22,985 nt of DNA, taken from assembly GCA_016776705.1 (NCBI GenBank), contig JADHSW010000015.1, forward strand, positions 1 through 22,985, in the 5' to 3' direction. This DNA comes from Rhodospirillales bacterium. Its GTDB lineage: Bacteria; Pseudomonadota; Alphaproteobacteria; Rhodospirillales; JABHCV01. Below, one piece after another: positions 14,581 through 22,890 of this stretch; position 1 is the stretch's first letter; each line of letters opens with the position of its first letter. The notes beneath the pieces are model-generated. The model had not been told where the DNA came from and ran no database searches. It was given only the letters and a program-made list of their open reading frames with translations. A program made the translations under genes and the position numbers.

Positions 14581-15936
14581 ATGGCATGTAAATTCCGCTT
14601 TTGGATCATCGCTTTCGCCGGGCTTGCCCTTGGGGGAGTCCCGGCGGTGGCGGATGAACTTGCGTCCCTGCAGCCCCTTGTTGACGCGGCAAAGGCGGGT
14701 GACGTTATTACGCCTGAACCCGGCGTCTATGCGGGGCATCTGGTCATTGACAAGCCGATAACCCTGGATGGGCAGGGCCGGGTGACGCTGGATGCGGGCG
14801 GCACGGGCAGCGTCATTACTTTAAACACAGACGGGGCGACCCTTAAGGGCCTGTGGCTTCGCAATTCGGGCGATCAGCACAACGATCTGGATTCTGGCGT
14901 TCAGGTGCGCGGCAACTACAATGTCATCAAGGACAACATCATAGAAGATACGTTGTTCGGCATTGAGCTTCAGCAATCCAACAACAATCTGGTAATGCGC
15001 AACACAATCGGATCGAAAGCCTTTGAACTGGGCGTACGTGGCGATGGCATCAGGCTGTGGTACAGCAACCAGAACCGCATAGAGGAAAACAAGGTTTCCA
15101 ATTCCCGTGACGTGGTGGTCTGGTATTCGAACAAGAACAAGATCAGACAAAACGAGGTTCGTTCCGGCCGCTATGGCCTGCATTTCATGTATGCCCTGAA
15201 CAATCTGGTCGAAGACAATTATTTCAAGGGCAACACGGTCGGTGCTTTTCTGATGTACAGCGACGGTATCGTGCTCAGGAACAACCGCATTTCCCATGGT
15301 GTGGGAACGACGGGTATGGGCATCGGCATGAAGGAAAGCAGCGACGTCACCATCGAGGACAACACCATCGTCTATTGCGCCCGCGGCATTTATCTGGACG
15401 TTTCTCCCTATCAACCCGACACGACCAACCGAATCAGGCGCAACCGATTGGCTTTTAACAACTTTGGCATTCTTTTTCATAACGACTGGACCGGCAACAT
15501 CATCGAAGACAATCGCCTGGAAAGTAATTTCGTTCAGGTGTCGGTAAACGCCGGGGCGACAGCCAAGCGCAATGGATGGGATGGAAATTTCTGGGACAAT
15601 TACCGGGGCTTTGATCTGGATAAGGACGGTATCGGCGATACTCCCCATGAAATGAAGGTTTACGCCGATCAATTGTGGATGGAAGTTCCCGCTGCCTCTT
15701 TCTTCAAAGGTTCGGCGATTTTGAGCGTGATTGATTTCATGGAGCGTCTGGCTCCCTTTACCGAGCCGATCAAGTTGCTCAGCGATCCCCGGCCCAAAAT
15801 GACCCCTGAGGTGCAACTGGCCCGACATGTGGATGAAAATGAGCCGAAACCGGAACCTGAGAATGGTTTTAAATATGATCCATTTGGGTTATCTAAACGC
15901 GTTCCAAAGTACATGACCCAGCAGGACGAAGATTAA
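14581..15936 (+). CDS. nosD: NosD, periplasmic beta-helix protein for CuZ assembly
   Basis: The 451-residue exported protein belongs to the NosD family. It works with the NosF-NosY ABC complex to build the CuZ sulfide-copper cluster of NosZ. A signal peptide (about 1-24, PAVAD) leads into repeated right-handed beta-helix (PbH1/CASH) turns. These are seen as recurrent N-x-(I/V)-x-(D/E/R)-N motifs such as NYNVIKDN, NNNLVMRN, NQNRIEEN, NKNKIRQN and NNLVEDN. A closing GWDGNFWDNYRGFD segment is typical of NosD. I chose ATG 14581, eight bases after nosB, because it gives a normal signal peptide. The frame from 14509 lies inside nosB and has no supporting ribosome site. The length is usual for the family. 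Confidence 0.93.
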   Translation: MACKFRFWIIAFAGLALGGVPAVADELASLQPLVDAAKAGDVITPEPGVYAGHLVIDKPITLDGQGRVTLDAGGTGSVITLNTDGATLKGLWLRNSGDQHNDLDSGVQVRGNYNVIKDNIIEDTLFGIELQQSNNNLVMRNTIGSKAFELGVRGDGIRLWYSNQNRIEENKVSNSRDVVVWYSNKNKIRQNEVRSGRYGLHFMYALNNLVEDNYFKGNTVGAFLMYSDGIVLRNNRISHGVGTTGMGIGMKESSDVTIEDNTIVYCARGIYLDVSPYQPDTTNRIRRNRLAFNNFGILFHNDWTGNIIEDNRLESNFVQVSVNAGATAKRNGWDGNFWDNYRGFDLDKDGIGDTPHEMKVYADQLWMEVPAASFFKGSAILSVIDFMERLAPFTEPIKLLSDPRPKMTPEVQLARHVDENEPKPEPENGFKYDPFGLSKRVPKYMTQQDED

Positions 15937-15941
15937 TAACG

Positions 15942-16709
15942 ATGAGCAGCGACCCCGCCCTGGATATCCCGCGTCGTAAAGTGACCGTGCGCCAATTGCG
16001 AGAGCGCCGCCGGGTGCTGCGCTCTATCGGCGCTGGCATCGGCCTGGTCGGGGCGTCCTTGCTGGGCTTTTTCCCTGTTGTGAAACAGTGGATGTCGCGC
16101 CTGCGCCCACCCGGCGCCATTGAAGAAGCAAAATTTCTGGCCGCTTGTATCAAGTGCGGCCAATGCGTTCAGGTATGTCCGGTTGAAGCCATCAAACTTG
16201 GCGATCTGGACGAAGGGTTCAGTGTCGGCGTCCCCTATATCGACGCCCGCGAACAGGCCTGTGATTTTTCCTGTGACGCGGTTCAATGCGTCCTTGCGTG
16301 CCCAACTGGCGCGTTGTCCCACAATACGGATAAAAAAGAACAGGTGCGCATGGGTATCGCCCGACTGTCCCGGCCAAATGCCTGTCTGGCCCGTCTGGGT
16401 AAAGGTTTCAAAGGCCCGGCCCGCGGGGAGTCCCATGATGGTCTGCATCGGTATATGGAAGTGGACAGATGGACGCCCATACGCATAGCCGATCATCCTT
16501 ACGATCTGGAAATGTGTGATCTATGCATGCGCGAATGTCCAATTGAAGGCGCGATTACAATCGAGCGCGATACCTTTGAGCTGGGTAAAAAAAGCGGCAC
16601 GCCCATTGTGTTCGATAAATGTGTCGGCTGTGGCATGTGCGAAATGATTTGCCCCGTAATCCCCCCGGCCATTGTCGTGGATATCCGCAAGACGTGGGAG
16701 AACGTGTGA
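15942..16709 (+). CDS. nosG: NosG (NapG-like) membrane-anchored ferredoxin
   Basis: The 255-residue protein has an arginine-rich N-terminus, one hydrophobic helix (about 27-48), and four cysteine clusters for [4Fe-4S] centres. They are C69/72/75/79, C107/111/116/120, C192/195/199 and C227/230/233/237, each ending in CP. The third shows only three closely spaced cysteines; C148 is a possible fourth ligand. NapG/NosG proteins pair with a NapH-type membrane partner to pass electrons from quinol to the periplasm. Here the stop overlaps nosH by one base, which supports pairing. In clade II clusters NosG/NosH are thought to replace NosR as the electron donors. The start is five bases after nosD. 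Identity is secure; the exact electron route is inference. Confidence 0.9.
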   Translation: MSSDPALDIPRRKVTVRQLRERRRVLRSIGAGIGLVGASLLGFFPVVKQWMSRLRPPGAIEEAKFLAACIKCGQCVQVCPVEAIKLGDLDEGFSVGVPYIDAREQACDFSCDAVQCVLACPTGALSHNTDKKEQVRMGIARLSRPNACLARLGKGFKGPARGESHDGLHRYMEVDRWTPIRIADHPYDLEMCDLCMRECPIEGAITIERDTFELGKKSGTPIVFDKCVGCGMCEMICPVIPPAIVVDIRKTWENV

Positions 16710-17683
16710 TGAGTTTCGTCTCTTCCATATTTGAAATGCTGGGTCGTGAACCGGCCAATAAGCCGGACGATTCAGCTTATAGCGAAGACGCGTTGGCGAT
16801 CCACGAAAGCAAGCGGGACATCAAGGGCAAGAAGGAACGCACGGCCGCCATTCGCGCCGAAAGGGACCTTGCGCGTAGCCATAAATGGCGCAACTGGCGC
16901 TGGGCGTCGATTGTTATGGTTAACGGACTTTTTGTACTGTCATTTGCGCTGGATGTGCAGTTGATTGAAGGTTCGATGTCAGCCTCACGGGTTGTCGGAT
17001 TTCATTTTGCTGACTTGAATGCGGCCCTGCAGGTAACGTTGGCCTTCAAGGAAATCCTGATCAATCTGGTTATTGGCACGGTTACGGTGCTGATCCTGTG
17101 GTGGTTGCTTGGTGGTCGGACGTTCTGTTCCTGGGCGTGTCCTTATCATCTGTTGGCGGAATTCGGGGAATTCCTGCACCTGCGTCTGGCGGCGGGTAAA
17201 CTTGTGCGTGACATGCCCATGCACCGGGGATTACGCACTGTGCTTTACATCGTCTTTGCTCTTCTGGCGCTGGGGACGGGATATACGGTTTTCGAAGCCA
17301 TCTCGCCGGTCGGTATTGTCAGCCGCGCCCTGATATACGGCCCGGGCTTCGCCCTGATCTGGGTCGCAGGATTGCTGTTATTCGAGATTTTCGTCACCCG
17401 CCGCGCCTGGTGCCGCTATATGTGCCCAATCGGCCTGACCTATGGTTTCGTGGGAATCACGTCCCCGGTTCATGTTAAATACGAATTGGAAAATTGCCTG
17501 CATGAAGGCGACTGCCGCAAGGTATGCCTGGTGCCGCACGCCCTTGAAGTAACCAAAAAAGGTTACGCTAAGAAGGTCGAAGTCGCGCTTGGACCTGATT
17601 GCACCCGCTGCGGTCTGTGTGTCGATATATGCCCGACCAAATCCCTGACGTTTGACGTCAAGGGTTTGAACAAGTTGTTGTAG
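16709..17683 (+). CDS. nosH: NosH (NapH-like) quinol dehydrogenase membrane subunit
   Basis: The 324-residue protein has about four to five membrane helices and two CxxxCP loops, CSWACP and CRYMCP, which in NapH/NosR proteins lie at the membrane face and are needed for electron transfer. The C-terminus is a soluble polyferredoxin with C263/269/273 and C298/301/304/308 motifs (the latter CTRCGLCVDICP). The N-terminal 60 residues are charged and probably cytoplasmic. I placed the start at ATG 16709, overlapping the nosG stop as TGATG; the longer frame from 16619 lies inside nosG. With NosG it probably oxidises menaquinol or ubiquinol to feed N2O reduction. Confidence 0.9.
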   Translation: MSFVSSIFEMLGREPANKPDDSAYSEDALAIHESKRDIKGKKERTAAIRAERDLARSHKWRNWRWASIVMVNGLFVLSFALDVQLIEGSMSASRVVGFHFADLNAALQVTLAFKEILINLVIGTVTVLILWWLLGGRTFCSWACPYHLLAEFGEFLHLRLAAGKLVRDMPMHRGLRTVLYIVFALLALGTGYTVFEAISPVGIVSRALIYGPGFALIWVAGLLLFEIFVTRRAWCRYMCPIGLTYGFVGITSPVHVKYELENCLHEGDCRKVCLVPHALEVTKKGYAKKVEVALGPDCTRCGLCVDICPTKSLTFDVKGLNKLL

Positions 17684-17693
17684 GGGTGGCGAC

Positions 17694-18551
17694 ATGATCC
17701 ATTTCGAAGCGGTTTCAAAAACCTTCCAGCGACGCCCGGTACTGGATGCGGTTGATCTGACCTTCGCCGAAGGCGACAAGGTTGCCCTTGTCGGATCGAA
17801 CGGGGCAGGCAAGACGACCCTGATCCGCTGTCTGCTGGGGGAATACAATTGCTACGGCAAGGTATCCGTTTCGGGCCTTGATCCGCGCGCTCAACGCTCC
17901 CGGGTTTTGGGCCGCATCGGCTTCGTGCCCCAGCTTCCGCCGCCATTAAAAATTCCGGTGGGCGAATTGATCAACTTTACCGCCAGTGTCTGTGGCACCG
18001 ATCCGGCGGGGATGGAAGATATCTCCGGCAAGCTTGGTCTTGATGTTCCTTCAATCCGCCGTCAGCCCTTCGTCAAATTATCCGGTGGGCAAAAGCAAAA
18101 ACTTCTGATTGGCATCGCGCTGGGGCGCGCCTGCGACATTCTGGTGATGGATGAACCGGCGGCGAACCTGGACCCGGAATCCCGCCAGGTCTTCTTTCGC
18201 CTGCTTTCAGAATGCCCGCCTGAAACGGTGATGCTGATGTCCAGCCACCGCCTTGATGAAGTTGCTTCCCTCGTGAACCGGGTGGTGGAACTGGACCGGG
18301 GTCAGGTTGTGCTGGACGATCACGTTGCCGACAGGGTCGATCCCGCCGCAGTTCAGCAGTGCACCATCACCCTGTCGCGTCACGAAGGAGCCCTCATCAA
18401 CGCACTGGGCGAATGGGGTTTCAGGGACATGGAGGATGGCACAGTCTGGAAGGGCACCGTTGCCGGACCCGATCGTTTGCGCTTCCTGGGCATGGTGTCG
18501 CGTTATGCAGGGCTTATCCGTTCCCTTGAATTAAAAGAAGGGGTCGCCTGA
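17694..18551 (+). CDS. nosF: NosF, ABC transporter ATPase for NosZ maturation
   Basis: The 285-residue cytoplasmic ATPase has the full ABC set: Walker A GSNGAGKT at 34-41, signature LSGGQ at 129-133, Walker B ILVMDE at 149-154 followed by PAANLD, and the switch histidine in MSSHRLDE. NosF pairs with the membrane subunit NosY and with NosD to move a sulfur species or help load copper for the CuZ cluster. The gene starts ten bases after nosH, with a GGGGTGG ribosome site. Its stop overlaps the nosL start (TGATG). A C-terminal extension of about 80 residues after the ATPase core is usual for this type. Confidence 0.93.
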   Translation: MIHFEAVSKTFQRRPVLDAVDLTFAEGDKVALVGSNGAGKTTLIRCLLGEYNCYGKVSVSGLDPRAQRSRVLGRIGFVPQLPPPLKIPVGELINFTASVCGTDPAGMEDISGKLGLDVPSIRRQPFVKLSGGQKQKLLIGIALGRACDILVMDEPAANLDPESRQVFFRLLSECPPETVMLMSSHRLDEVASLVNRVVELDRGQVVLDDHVADRVDPAAVQQCTITLSRHEGALINALGEWGFRDMEDGTVWKGTVAGPDRLRFLGMVSRYAGLIRSLELKEGVA

Positions 18552-19042
18552 TGTGTCAGTGCGTCACCCGTAGAAGGACGTTTACGTTGCTGGCGGCACT
18601 GGCCATCCTGCCCGTTGCCGGTTGCTTCGAAGGTGATCGGAGCGGACCCGTGGAAATTCATTGGGACAGGGATACGGGCGAGTTGTGCCAGATGATGATC
18701 AGTGACGCCCGTTTCGTTGCCCAGATCAGGGGAGGTCCCAAGCGCAAGGCCTACAAATTTGATGACATTGGCTGCGCCGTGAACTGGTTGAATGAAAAGC
18801 CCTGGGCAGGCGATGCGGAAACGGAAATCTGGGTTGCCGAAGTGACGTCCACTCGTGAAAACGTCATCTGGCTAAATGCCAGGGATGCATTTTACGTGAC
18901 CGGCGAAATGACCCCCATGAATTACGGTTTCAGCGCCCTTCGCCACGGCCGATCTGGCAGCATTGACTTTGTAGCAATGACCAACAAAATTCTCACCAAC
19001 ACGCCCAATCATATCTGTGTTCCCGCAAAGAGCGGTTCCTGA
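18551..19042 (+). CDS. nosL: NosL, copper-binding lipoprotein
   Basis: The 163-residue protein is an outer- or inner-membrane-anchored periplasmic lipoprotein. A lipobox (LPVAGC) gives lipidated C25 as the mature N-terminus. The NosL copper-binding CxM motif appears as C46-Q-M48, followed by MI. Elsewhere a tail-end GFSALRHGRSGSIDF block and acidic segments fit the NosL fold. NosL supplies Cu(I) to apo-NosZ. Its start overlaps the nosF stop and its stop overlaps the nosY start, so nosF-nosL-nosY are tightly coupled. This differs from orders in which nosL comes after nosY. Length is slightly below or near the family average. Confidence 0.88.
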   Translation: MCQCVTRRRTFTLLAALAILPVAGCFEGDRSGPVEIHWDRDTGELCQMMISDARFVAQIRGGPKRKAYKFDDIGCAVNWLNEKPWAGDAETEIWVAEVTSTRENVIWLNARDAFYVTGEMTPMNYGFSALRHGRSGSIDFVAMTNKILTNTPNHICVPAKSGS

Positions 19043-19887
19043 TGATGGATAAATCCCCCATGAACCACTTGATGCTAACGGCAAGACTGGACGTAACCGA
19101 ATCGATCCGGGCGAAGTGGTTCATTGTGTATGCGCTGGTTTTTGGATCGGTAATGGTGTTGTTGCTGGGCTCTGGACTGACGGAATCACGGGTTATGGGG
19201 TTCACCGGTCTTTCCAGAACACTGACTACCTATATTCAGATATCCATGGCTATTTTGCCGATCTTTATTCTGATCACTACGGTGCGTTCCGTCGCCGGGG
19301 ATCGGGAAGCCGGAGTCTTTGAATATCTGCTGTCCCTGCCGGTGTCCCTGGGGGCATGGTATTGGGGAAAATTGATAGGCCGCTTCGCCATCGTCTTCCT
19401 GCCGGTGCTGGCGGCGATGCTTCTGTCCGCCGTCTGGGCCATGGTTCTGGGGCACGGCGTACCCTGGGCCGAATTTCTGTTCAATGTCGGGCTGCTGGTT
19501 TCACTGGCCTGGTGTTTTCTGGGTATCGGCATGCTTATTTCCAGTTTGGCGCGATCGCCCGATGTGGCCCAGGGGGTCGCATTTACCGTCTGGTTGGTGC
19601 TGTTGCTGTTTCTGGATTTGATCCTGCTTGGGGCGATGGTTCGCGAGCAAATGCCCCACCAGTTGATCGTCCTTATTTCGCTTCTGAACCCCATGCAGGT
19701 GTTTCGCTCGGCCTCGATGATGGTGTTCGATCCCGAACTGGTCCTGATGGGGCCGTCGGCCCATGTCATTCTTGACGCTTTTGGCCGTACAGGTTTCCTG
19801 ATTTATGGATTTGTTTATCCGGCCCTGTTCGGAACGTTTTCAGCCATTGCCGGTTTCACGGTGTTTCGTCGCGGAGATCTTCCATGA
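19042..19887 (+). CDS. nosY: NosY, ABC transporter permease for NosZ maturation
   Basis: The 281-residue membrane protein has about six helices (near residues 26-46, 64-86, 110-133, 145-170, 178-200 and 250-274) and the ABC-2 permease layout. A cytoplasmic coupling segment contains VRSVAGDREAGVFEYLLSLP, typical of NosY. It forms a complex with NosF and NosD that assembles the CuZ centre. The start overlaps the nosL stop (TGATG) and the end overlaps the next cytochrome gene by four bases (ATGA). It may begin at ATG 19042 or, less likely, at the next codon, which is also ATG. Confidence 0.92.
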   Translation: MMDKSPMNHLMLTARLDVTESIRAKWFIVYALVFGSVMVLLLGSGLTESRVMGFTGLSRTLTTYIQISMAILPIFILITTVRSVAGDREAGVFEYLLSLPVSLGAWYWGKLIGRFAIVFLPVLAAMLLSAVWAMVLGHGVPWAEFLFNVGLLVSLAWCFLGIGMLISSLARSPDVAQGVAFTVWLVLLLFLDLILLGAMVREQMPHQLIVLISLLNPMQVFRSASMMVFDPELVLMGPSAHVILDAFGRTGFLIYGFVYPALFGTFSAIAGFTVFRRGDLP

Positions 19888-20579
19888 GCATGCGTCCGTT
19901 GTTCCTTGCCGTTCTCATGGCTGCTGCGCTGCACGGCGAAGCCCGGGGCGCAGATGATGAGTATGATCTGCAATTGGGCGAAGAAATTTTTGACACCTGT
20001 GCGCCCTGTCATGGTCCTTTTGGTCAGGGCGGCGGCGGCGGGGTTTATCCGCGCCTTGCGGGGATGGATATCGATTATCTGATCAGGCAACTGGATCGTT
20101 TTAAAACCCGGGTTCGTGAAAATATTCCGATGATTCCCTATGCCAATGATCGCGATCTTCCTGAAGAGGATATGGAAGCCGTTGCCGCCTATATGGAAAC
20201 CTTGCGGCTCAAAACCCGACTACCCGAACTGAAGGACGATATTGACGGGCTTACGCGCCTGAAACAAGCCAAGCAGGTGCTAAACATTCCCCGGCATCCT
20301 GGGGGCGATGAAGCCCACGGGGGCAAGGTTTATGGTGAATTATGTGCGCGTTGCCATGGAAACCAGGGTGAAGGAACCGTCCGCGCGCCGCTTCTGGCCG
20401 GTCAACATATTCCGTACCTGATCAAGCAGTTTGAGAATTACCGGACAAAACAGCGCGACCACAGGGAAGCCGACAAATTGCTGATACCGCTTACCCAGGC
20501 GGACATTGATGGCATCCTGACATTTCTGTCCCTGCAGGACGATACGTTCACAGGCGAGGAAGTAAAAAAGAAAGAGTAG
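19884..20579 (+). CDS. Diheme cytochrome c (c4-like), third of the nos cluster
   Basis: The 231-residue exported protein has a signal peptide (cleavage near residue 23, ARG-A) and two heme sites, C39-AP-C42-H43 and C154-AR-C157-H158. RLAGMDIDYLIRQL and LLAGQHIPYLIKQF follow the two sites, the c4-type pattern. A glycine-run (QGGGGGVYP) follows the first heme. It overlaps nosY by ATGA, so it belongs to the nos operon and is translationally coupled to the ABC complex. A periplasmic electron carrier to NosZ, or a redox factor in maturation, are both possible. The 3' end is one base from the convergent ratA-like gene, with no terminator between. Confidence 0.85.
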   Translation: MSMRPLFLAVLMAAALHGEARGADDEYDLQLGEEIFDTCAPCHGPFGQGGGGGVYPRLAGMDIDYLIRQLDRFKTRVRENIPMIPYANDRDLPEEDMEAVAAYMETLRLKTRLPELKDDIDGLTRLKQAKQVLNIPRHPGGDEAHGGKVYGELCARCHGNQGEGTVRAPLLAGQHIPYLIKQFENYRTKQRDHREADKLLIPLTQADIDGILTFLSLQDDTFTGEEVKKKE

Positions 20580-20580
20580 C

Positions 20581-21051
20581 CTAACCGGGTCGTTTGAAAA
20601 CCTTTCTGGCCTGGGTCTCGAATTTTACGATCAGTTTTGATTCCAGGTTTTTGGCGACGCTTTTCGCCAGCCGGGTCTTCATATCTGACTTGAAGGTCTG
20701 TTTCATGTTGAATGAGACAAGGCACGAATCCTCGGCTTCATCCGTAAATTTCCAGGTGATTGACAGGACCTCGAACTGGGGGTCGTTCGACGTGATGTGA
20801 ATTCGGTCTGGTTCCTCAAGCAGGGCGTGAGTAATGAAGCGGGAACGAAAAGGCCCCATTCCGAAAACATTATCAACCTTCTGGTCGTGGCCCTGGCCTT
20901 CCGGGACATCTTCAAGGATTCGTGCGGCGATGCAAAAGGGCAAAAACTTAGGATAGGTTTCGACGTGAGCGGCGATCTGGAACAGTTCGGCCGCCGTAAA
21001 TCCCTTGATGTGCCTTTGAACGGAAATTTCCAATTTTTGCGCCCCTAGCAC
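20581..21051 (-). CDS. RatA/Coq10 (START-like) family protein
   Basis: The product is about 156 residues and belongs to the polyketide cyclase/START-like Coq10/RatA family. These small hydrophobic-cavity proteins are linked to ubiquinone binding in respiration; the RatA toxin name comes from E. coli. Family marks include HVETYPKFLPFCIAARIL near the N-terminus and the FNMKQTFKSDMKTR region. There is no signal peptide. I chose GTG 21051 as giving the usual family N-terminus; GTG 21081 adds ten residues. Neither has a clear ribosome site. It is probably a housekeeping gene standing inside the denitrification island rather than part of it. It converges with the third diheme cytochrome gene with a single base between stops. 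Confidence 0.8.
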   Translation of the reverse strand: MLGAQKLEISVQRHIKGFTAAELFQIAAHVETYPKFLPFCIAARILEDVPEGQGHDQKVDNVFGMGPFRSRFITHALLEEPDRIHITSNDPQFEVLSITWKFTDEAEDSCLVSFNMKQTFKSDMKTRLAKSVAKNLESKLIVKFETQARKVFKRPG

Positions 21052-21124
21052 ATTGGTAAGACATGATACTTTTTTTAGCACGGCCTGATTTCACTGCCAA
21101 TTATATTGAATAATTCGTGGTTAT

Positions 21125-21138
21125 TTGATCTTGGTCAA
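21125..21138 (+). promoter_or_regulatory. Fnr/Dnr-type operator upstream of nirS copy 2
   Basis: TTGAT-CTTG-GTCAA joins the two common half-sites of the Crp/Fnr family; this hybrid form is the one described for Pseudomonas Dnr targets. It lies 110 bases before the nirS copy 2 start. A TAGCAT -10 candidate at 21171-21176 is about ten bases farther than an ideal class II arrangement, so promoter geometry is uncertain. Confidence 0.78.
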
Positions 21139-21182
21139 TGCAACCACTTCCAAAATGATTCTCAGCGCGCTAGCATCTTAGT

Positions 21183-21241
21183 ATGAGTAAGTAAAGTAGA
21201 ATTATAATAAAGTAAAACAAAGTAGAAAAAAATGAGGGAGT
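21183..21241 (+). promoter_or_regulatory. nirS: A-rich leader of nirS copy 2 with AAGTA-type repeats
   Basis: The leader is strikingly A-rich compared with the surrounding DNA and contains repeated AAGTA/AAAGTA units (in order GTAAGTAAAGTAG, then AAAGTAAAAC, then AAAGTAG). It ends in a GAGGGAG ribosome site (21235-21241), seven bases before ATG 21249. Such an unstructured, A-rich leader would favour strong translation. Repeats are seen directly; a regulatory function is inference. Confidence 0.45.
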
Positions 21242-21248
21242 ACTACTT

Positions 21249-22889
21249 ATGGATATTAAGAGACTAGGCTTGGTTGGAATAGGGATGGCACTTGTTTTGG
21301 GTGCGTCGATCGCGACATCATCTGTTCAAGCCGCAACCAAACTATCTGCTGAAGAAAAAGAACAAGCCAACACAATATTCTTTCAAAGATGCGCCGGTTG
21401 TCACGGCGTGCTCAGGAAAGGCGCAACCGGGAAAAATCTTGAACCTGAGCGCACCAAGGAACTTGGTTTCGAGCATATTCGGGATTTCATTAATTACGGT
21501 TCTCCCGGCGGCATGCCCAACTGGGGAACGTCTGGCGAATTGAGTGAAGCCCAGGTTGATCTCATGGCCAATTATCTTCTTGAAGAAGTGGTTACCCCGC
21601 CTGAGTGGGGCATGAAACAAATGCTGGATACATGGACGCTGTTTTATCCTGCCAAAAATCGCCCGACAAAACAGATGAACAAGCTAAATCTGGATAATCT
21701 GTTTTCAGTTACGCTTCGCGATGCCGGTCAGGTCGCTTTGATTTCAGGCGATGATTACAAAATCAAGGCTATCCTTCAAACCGGGTACGCTGTTCATATT
21801 TCCCGGATTTCAGCCTCCGGTCGCTACCTGTTCGTAACCGGACGCGATGCCTTGCTTAGCATGGTTGATCTGTGGATGGACCCACCCACAACGGTGGCTC
21901 AAATCAAGCTTGGTCTCGAGGCCCGTTCGGTCGAAACATCTAAAATGAAGGGCTTTGAAGACAAATACGCCATTGGTGGCACCTACTGGCCGCCTCAATT
22001 CACCATCATGAACGGTGATACCCTTGAACCATTGAAGGTCGTTTCCACCCGCGGCATGACCTACGATACCCAGGAATACCATCCTGAACCCCGCGTTGCG
22101 GCGATCCTCGCCTCGCATTACCGTCCGGAATTCCTCGTCAACGTAAAAGAAACCGGTAAAATCCTGCTGGTCAATTACGAGGATATCGGCAACCTGAATG
22201 TAACATCCATTGATGCCGAACGTTTCCTGCATGATGGTGGCCTGGATTCCACAAACAGGTACTTCATGTCGGCGGCCAATGCACGTGACACCATTGTCGT
22301 CATTGACACCAAGACCGGCAAACTGGTCGCCAAAGTCAAGGATGGCATGGGCGCAACCCCGCATCCGGGTCGCGGCGCCAACTTCATTCATCCCAAGTAT
22401 GGTCCGGTCTGGTCCACGTCCCATCTGGGCGATGATTCCATCGCCATGATCGGTACCGACCCGGAAGGTCATCCCGATAGCGCCTGGAAAGTTGTTGAAA
22501 GCGTTGACGGCCTTGGTGGTGGATCGCTGTTCATCAAGACCCATCCCAAGTCGACGAACCTGTGGGTCGATGCACCGCTAAATTCTGATGAAGAAACCTA
22601 TCAGTCGATCGGTGTGCTGGACATCAACAACCTGGACAAGGGTGTTGAAATCCTTCCTATCGCCAAGTGGGCGAAACTGGGTGAAGGCTCCAAGCGTGTC
22701 GTTCAGCCGGAATACAACAAGGACGGTAGCGAAGTCTGGTTCTCTGTCTGGAACGGAAAGGCCCAGAAATCGGCAATTGTTGTTGTTGACGACAAGACTC
22801 GTAAGCTGAAAAAGGTCATCACGGACGAGCGTCTTGTAACCCCGACTGGTAAGTTCAACGTCTATAACACGCAACACGACATCTATTAG
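21249..22889 (+). CDS. nirS: Cytochrome cd1 nitrite reductase, canonical copy 2
   Basis: The 546-residue periplasmic enzyme reduces nitrite to NO. A Sec signal peptide (cleavage near residue 29, VQA-A) is followed by the cytochrome c domain with C48-AG-C51-H52 and axial M89 (GGMPNW). The d1 propeller carries the proximal ligand H183 (TGYAVHISR) and catalytic H328 (FLHDGG) and H372 (TPHPGRGANF). The HPKYGPVWSTSHLGD and TPTGKFNVYNTQHD blocks match well-studied NirS proteins of Paracoccus and Pseudomonas. It therefore looks like the main nitrite reductase of the cell, in contrast to divergent copy 1. It is preceded by the operator at 21125 and followed by a long stem-loop. GAGGGAG ahead of ATG 21249 supports the start. 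Confidence 0.96.
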   Translation: MDIKRLGLVGIGMALVLGASIATSSVQAATKLSAEEKEQANTIFFQRCAGCHGVLRKGATGKNLEPERTKELGFEHIRDFINYGSPGGMPNWGTSGELSEAQVDLMANYLLEEVVTPPEWGMKQMLDTWTLFYPAKNRPTKQMNKLNLDNLFSVTLRDAGQVALISGDDYKIKAILQTGYAVHISRISASGRYLFVTGRDALLSMVDLWMDPPTTVAQIKLGLEARSVETSKMKGFEDKYAIGGTYWPPQFTIMNGDTLEPLKVVSTRGMTYDTQEYHPEPRVAAILASHYRPEFLVNVKETGKILLVNYEDIGNLNVTSIDAERFLHDGGLDSTNRYFMSAANARDTIVVIDTKTGKLVAKVKDGMGATPHPGRGANFIHPKYGPVWSTSHLGDDSIAMIGTDPEGHPDSAWKVVESVDGLGGGSLFIKTHPKSTNLWVDAPLNSDEETYQSIGVLDINNLDKGVEILPIAKWAKLGEGSKRVVQPEYNKDGSEVWFSVWNGKAQKSAIVVVDDKTRKLKKVITDERLVTPTGKFNVYNTQHDIY

Positions 22890-22890
22890 A

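Noticed and set aside
14821..15828. A 335-codon minus-strand frame opposite nosD
   Set aside because: It is a shadow of the nosD beta-helix repeats, with no independent support.
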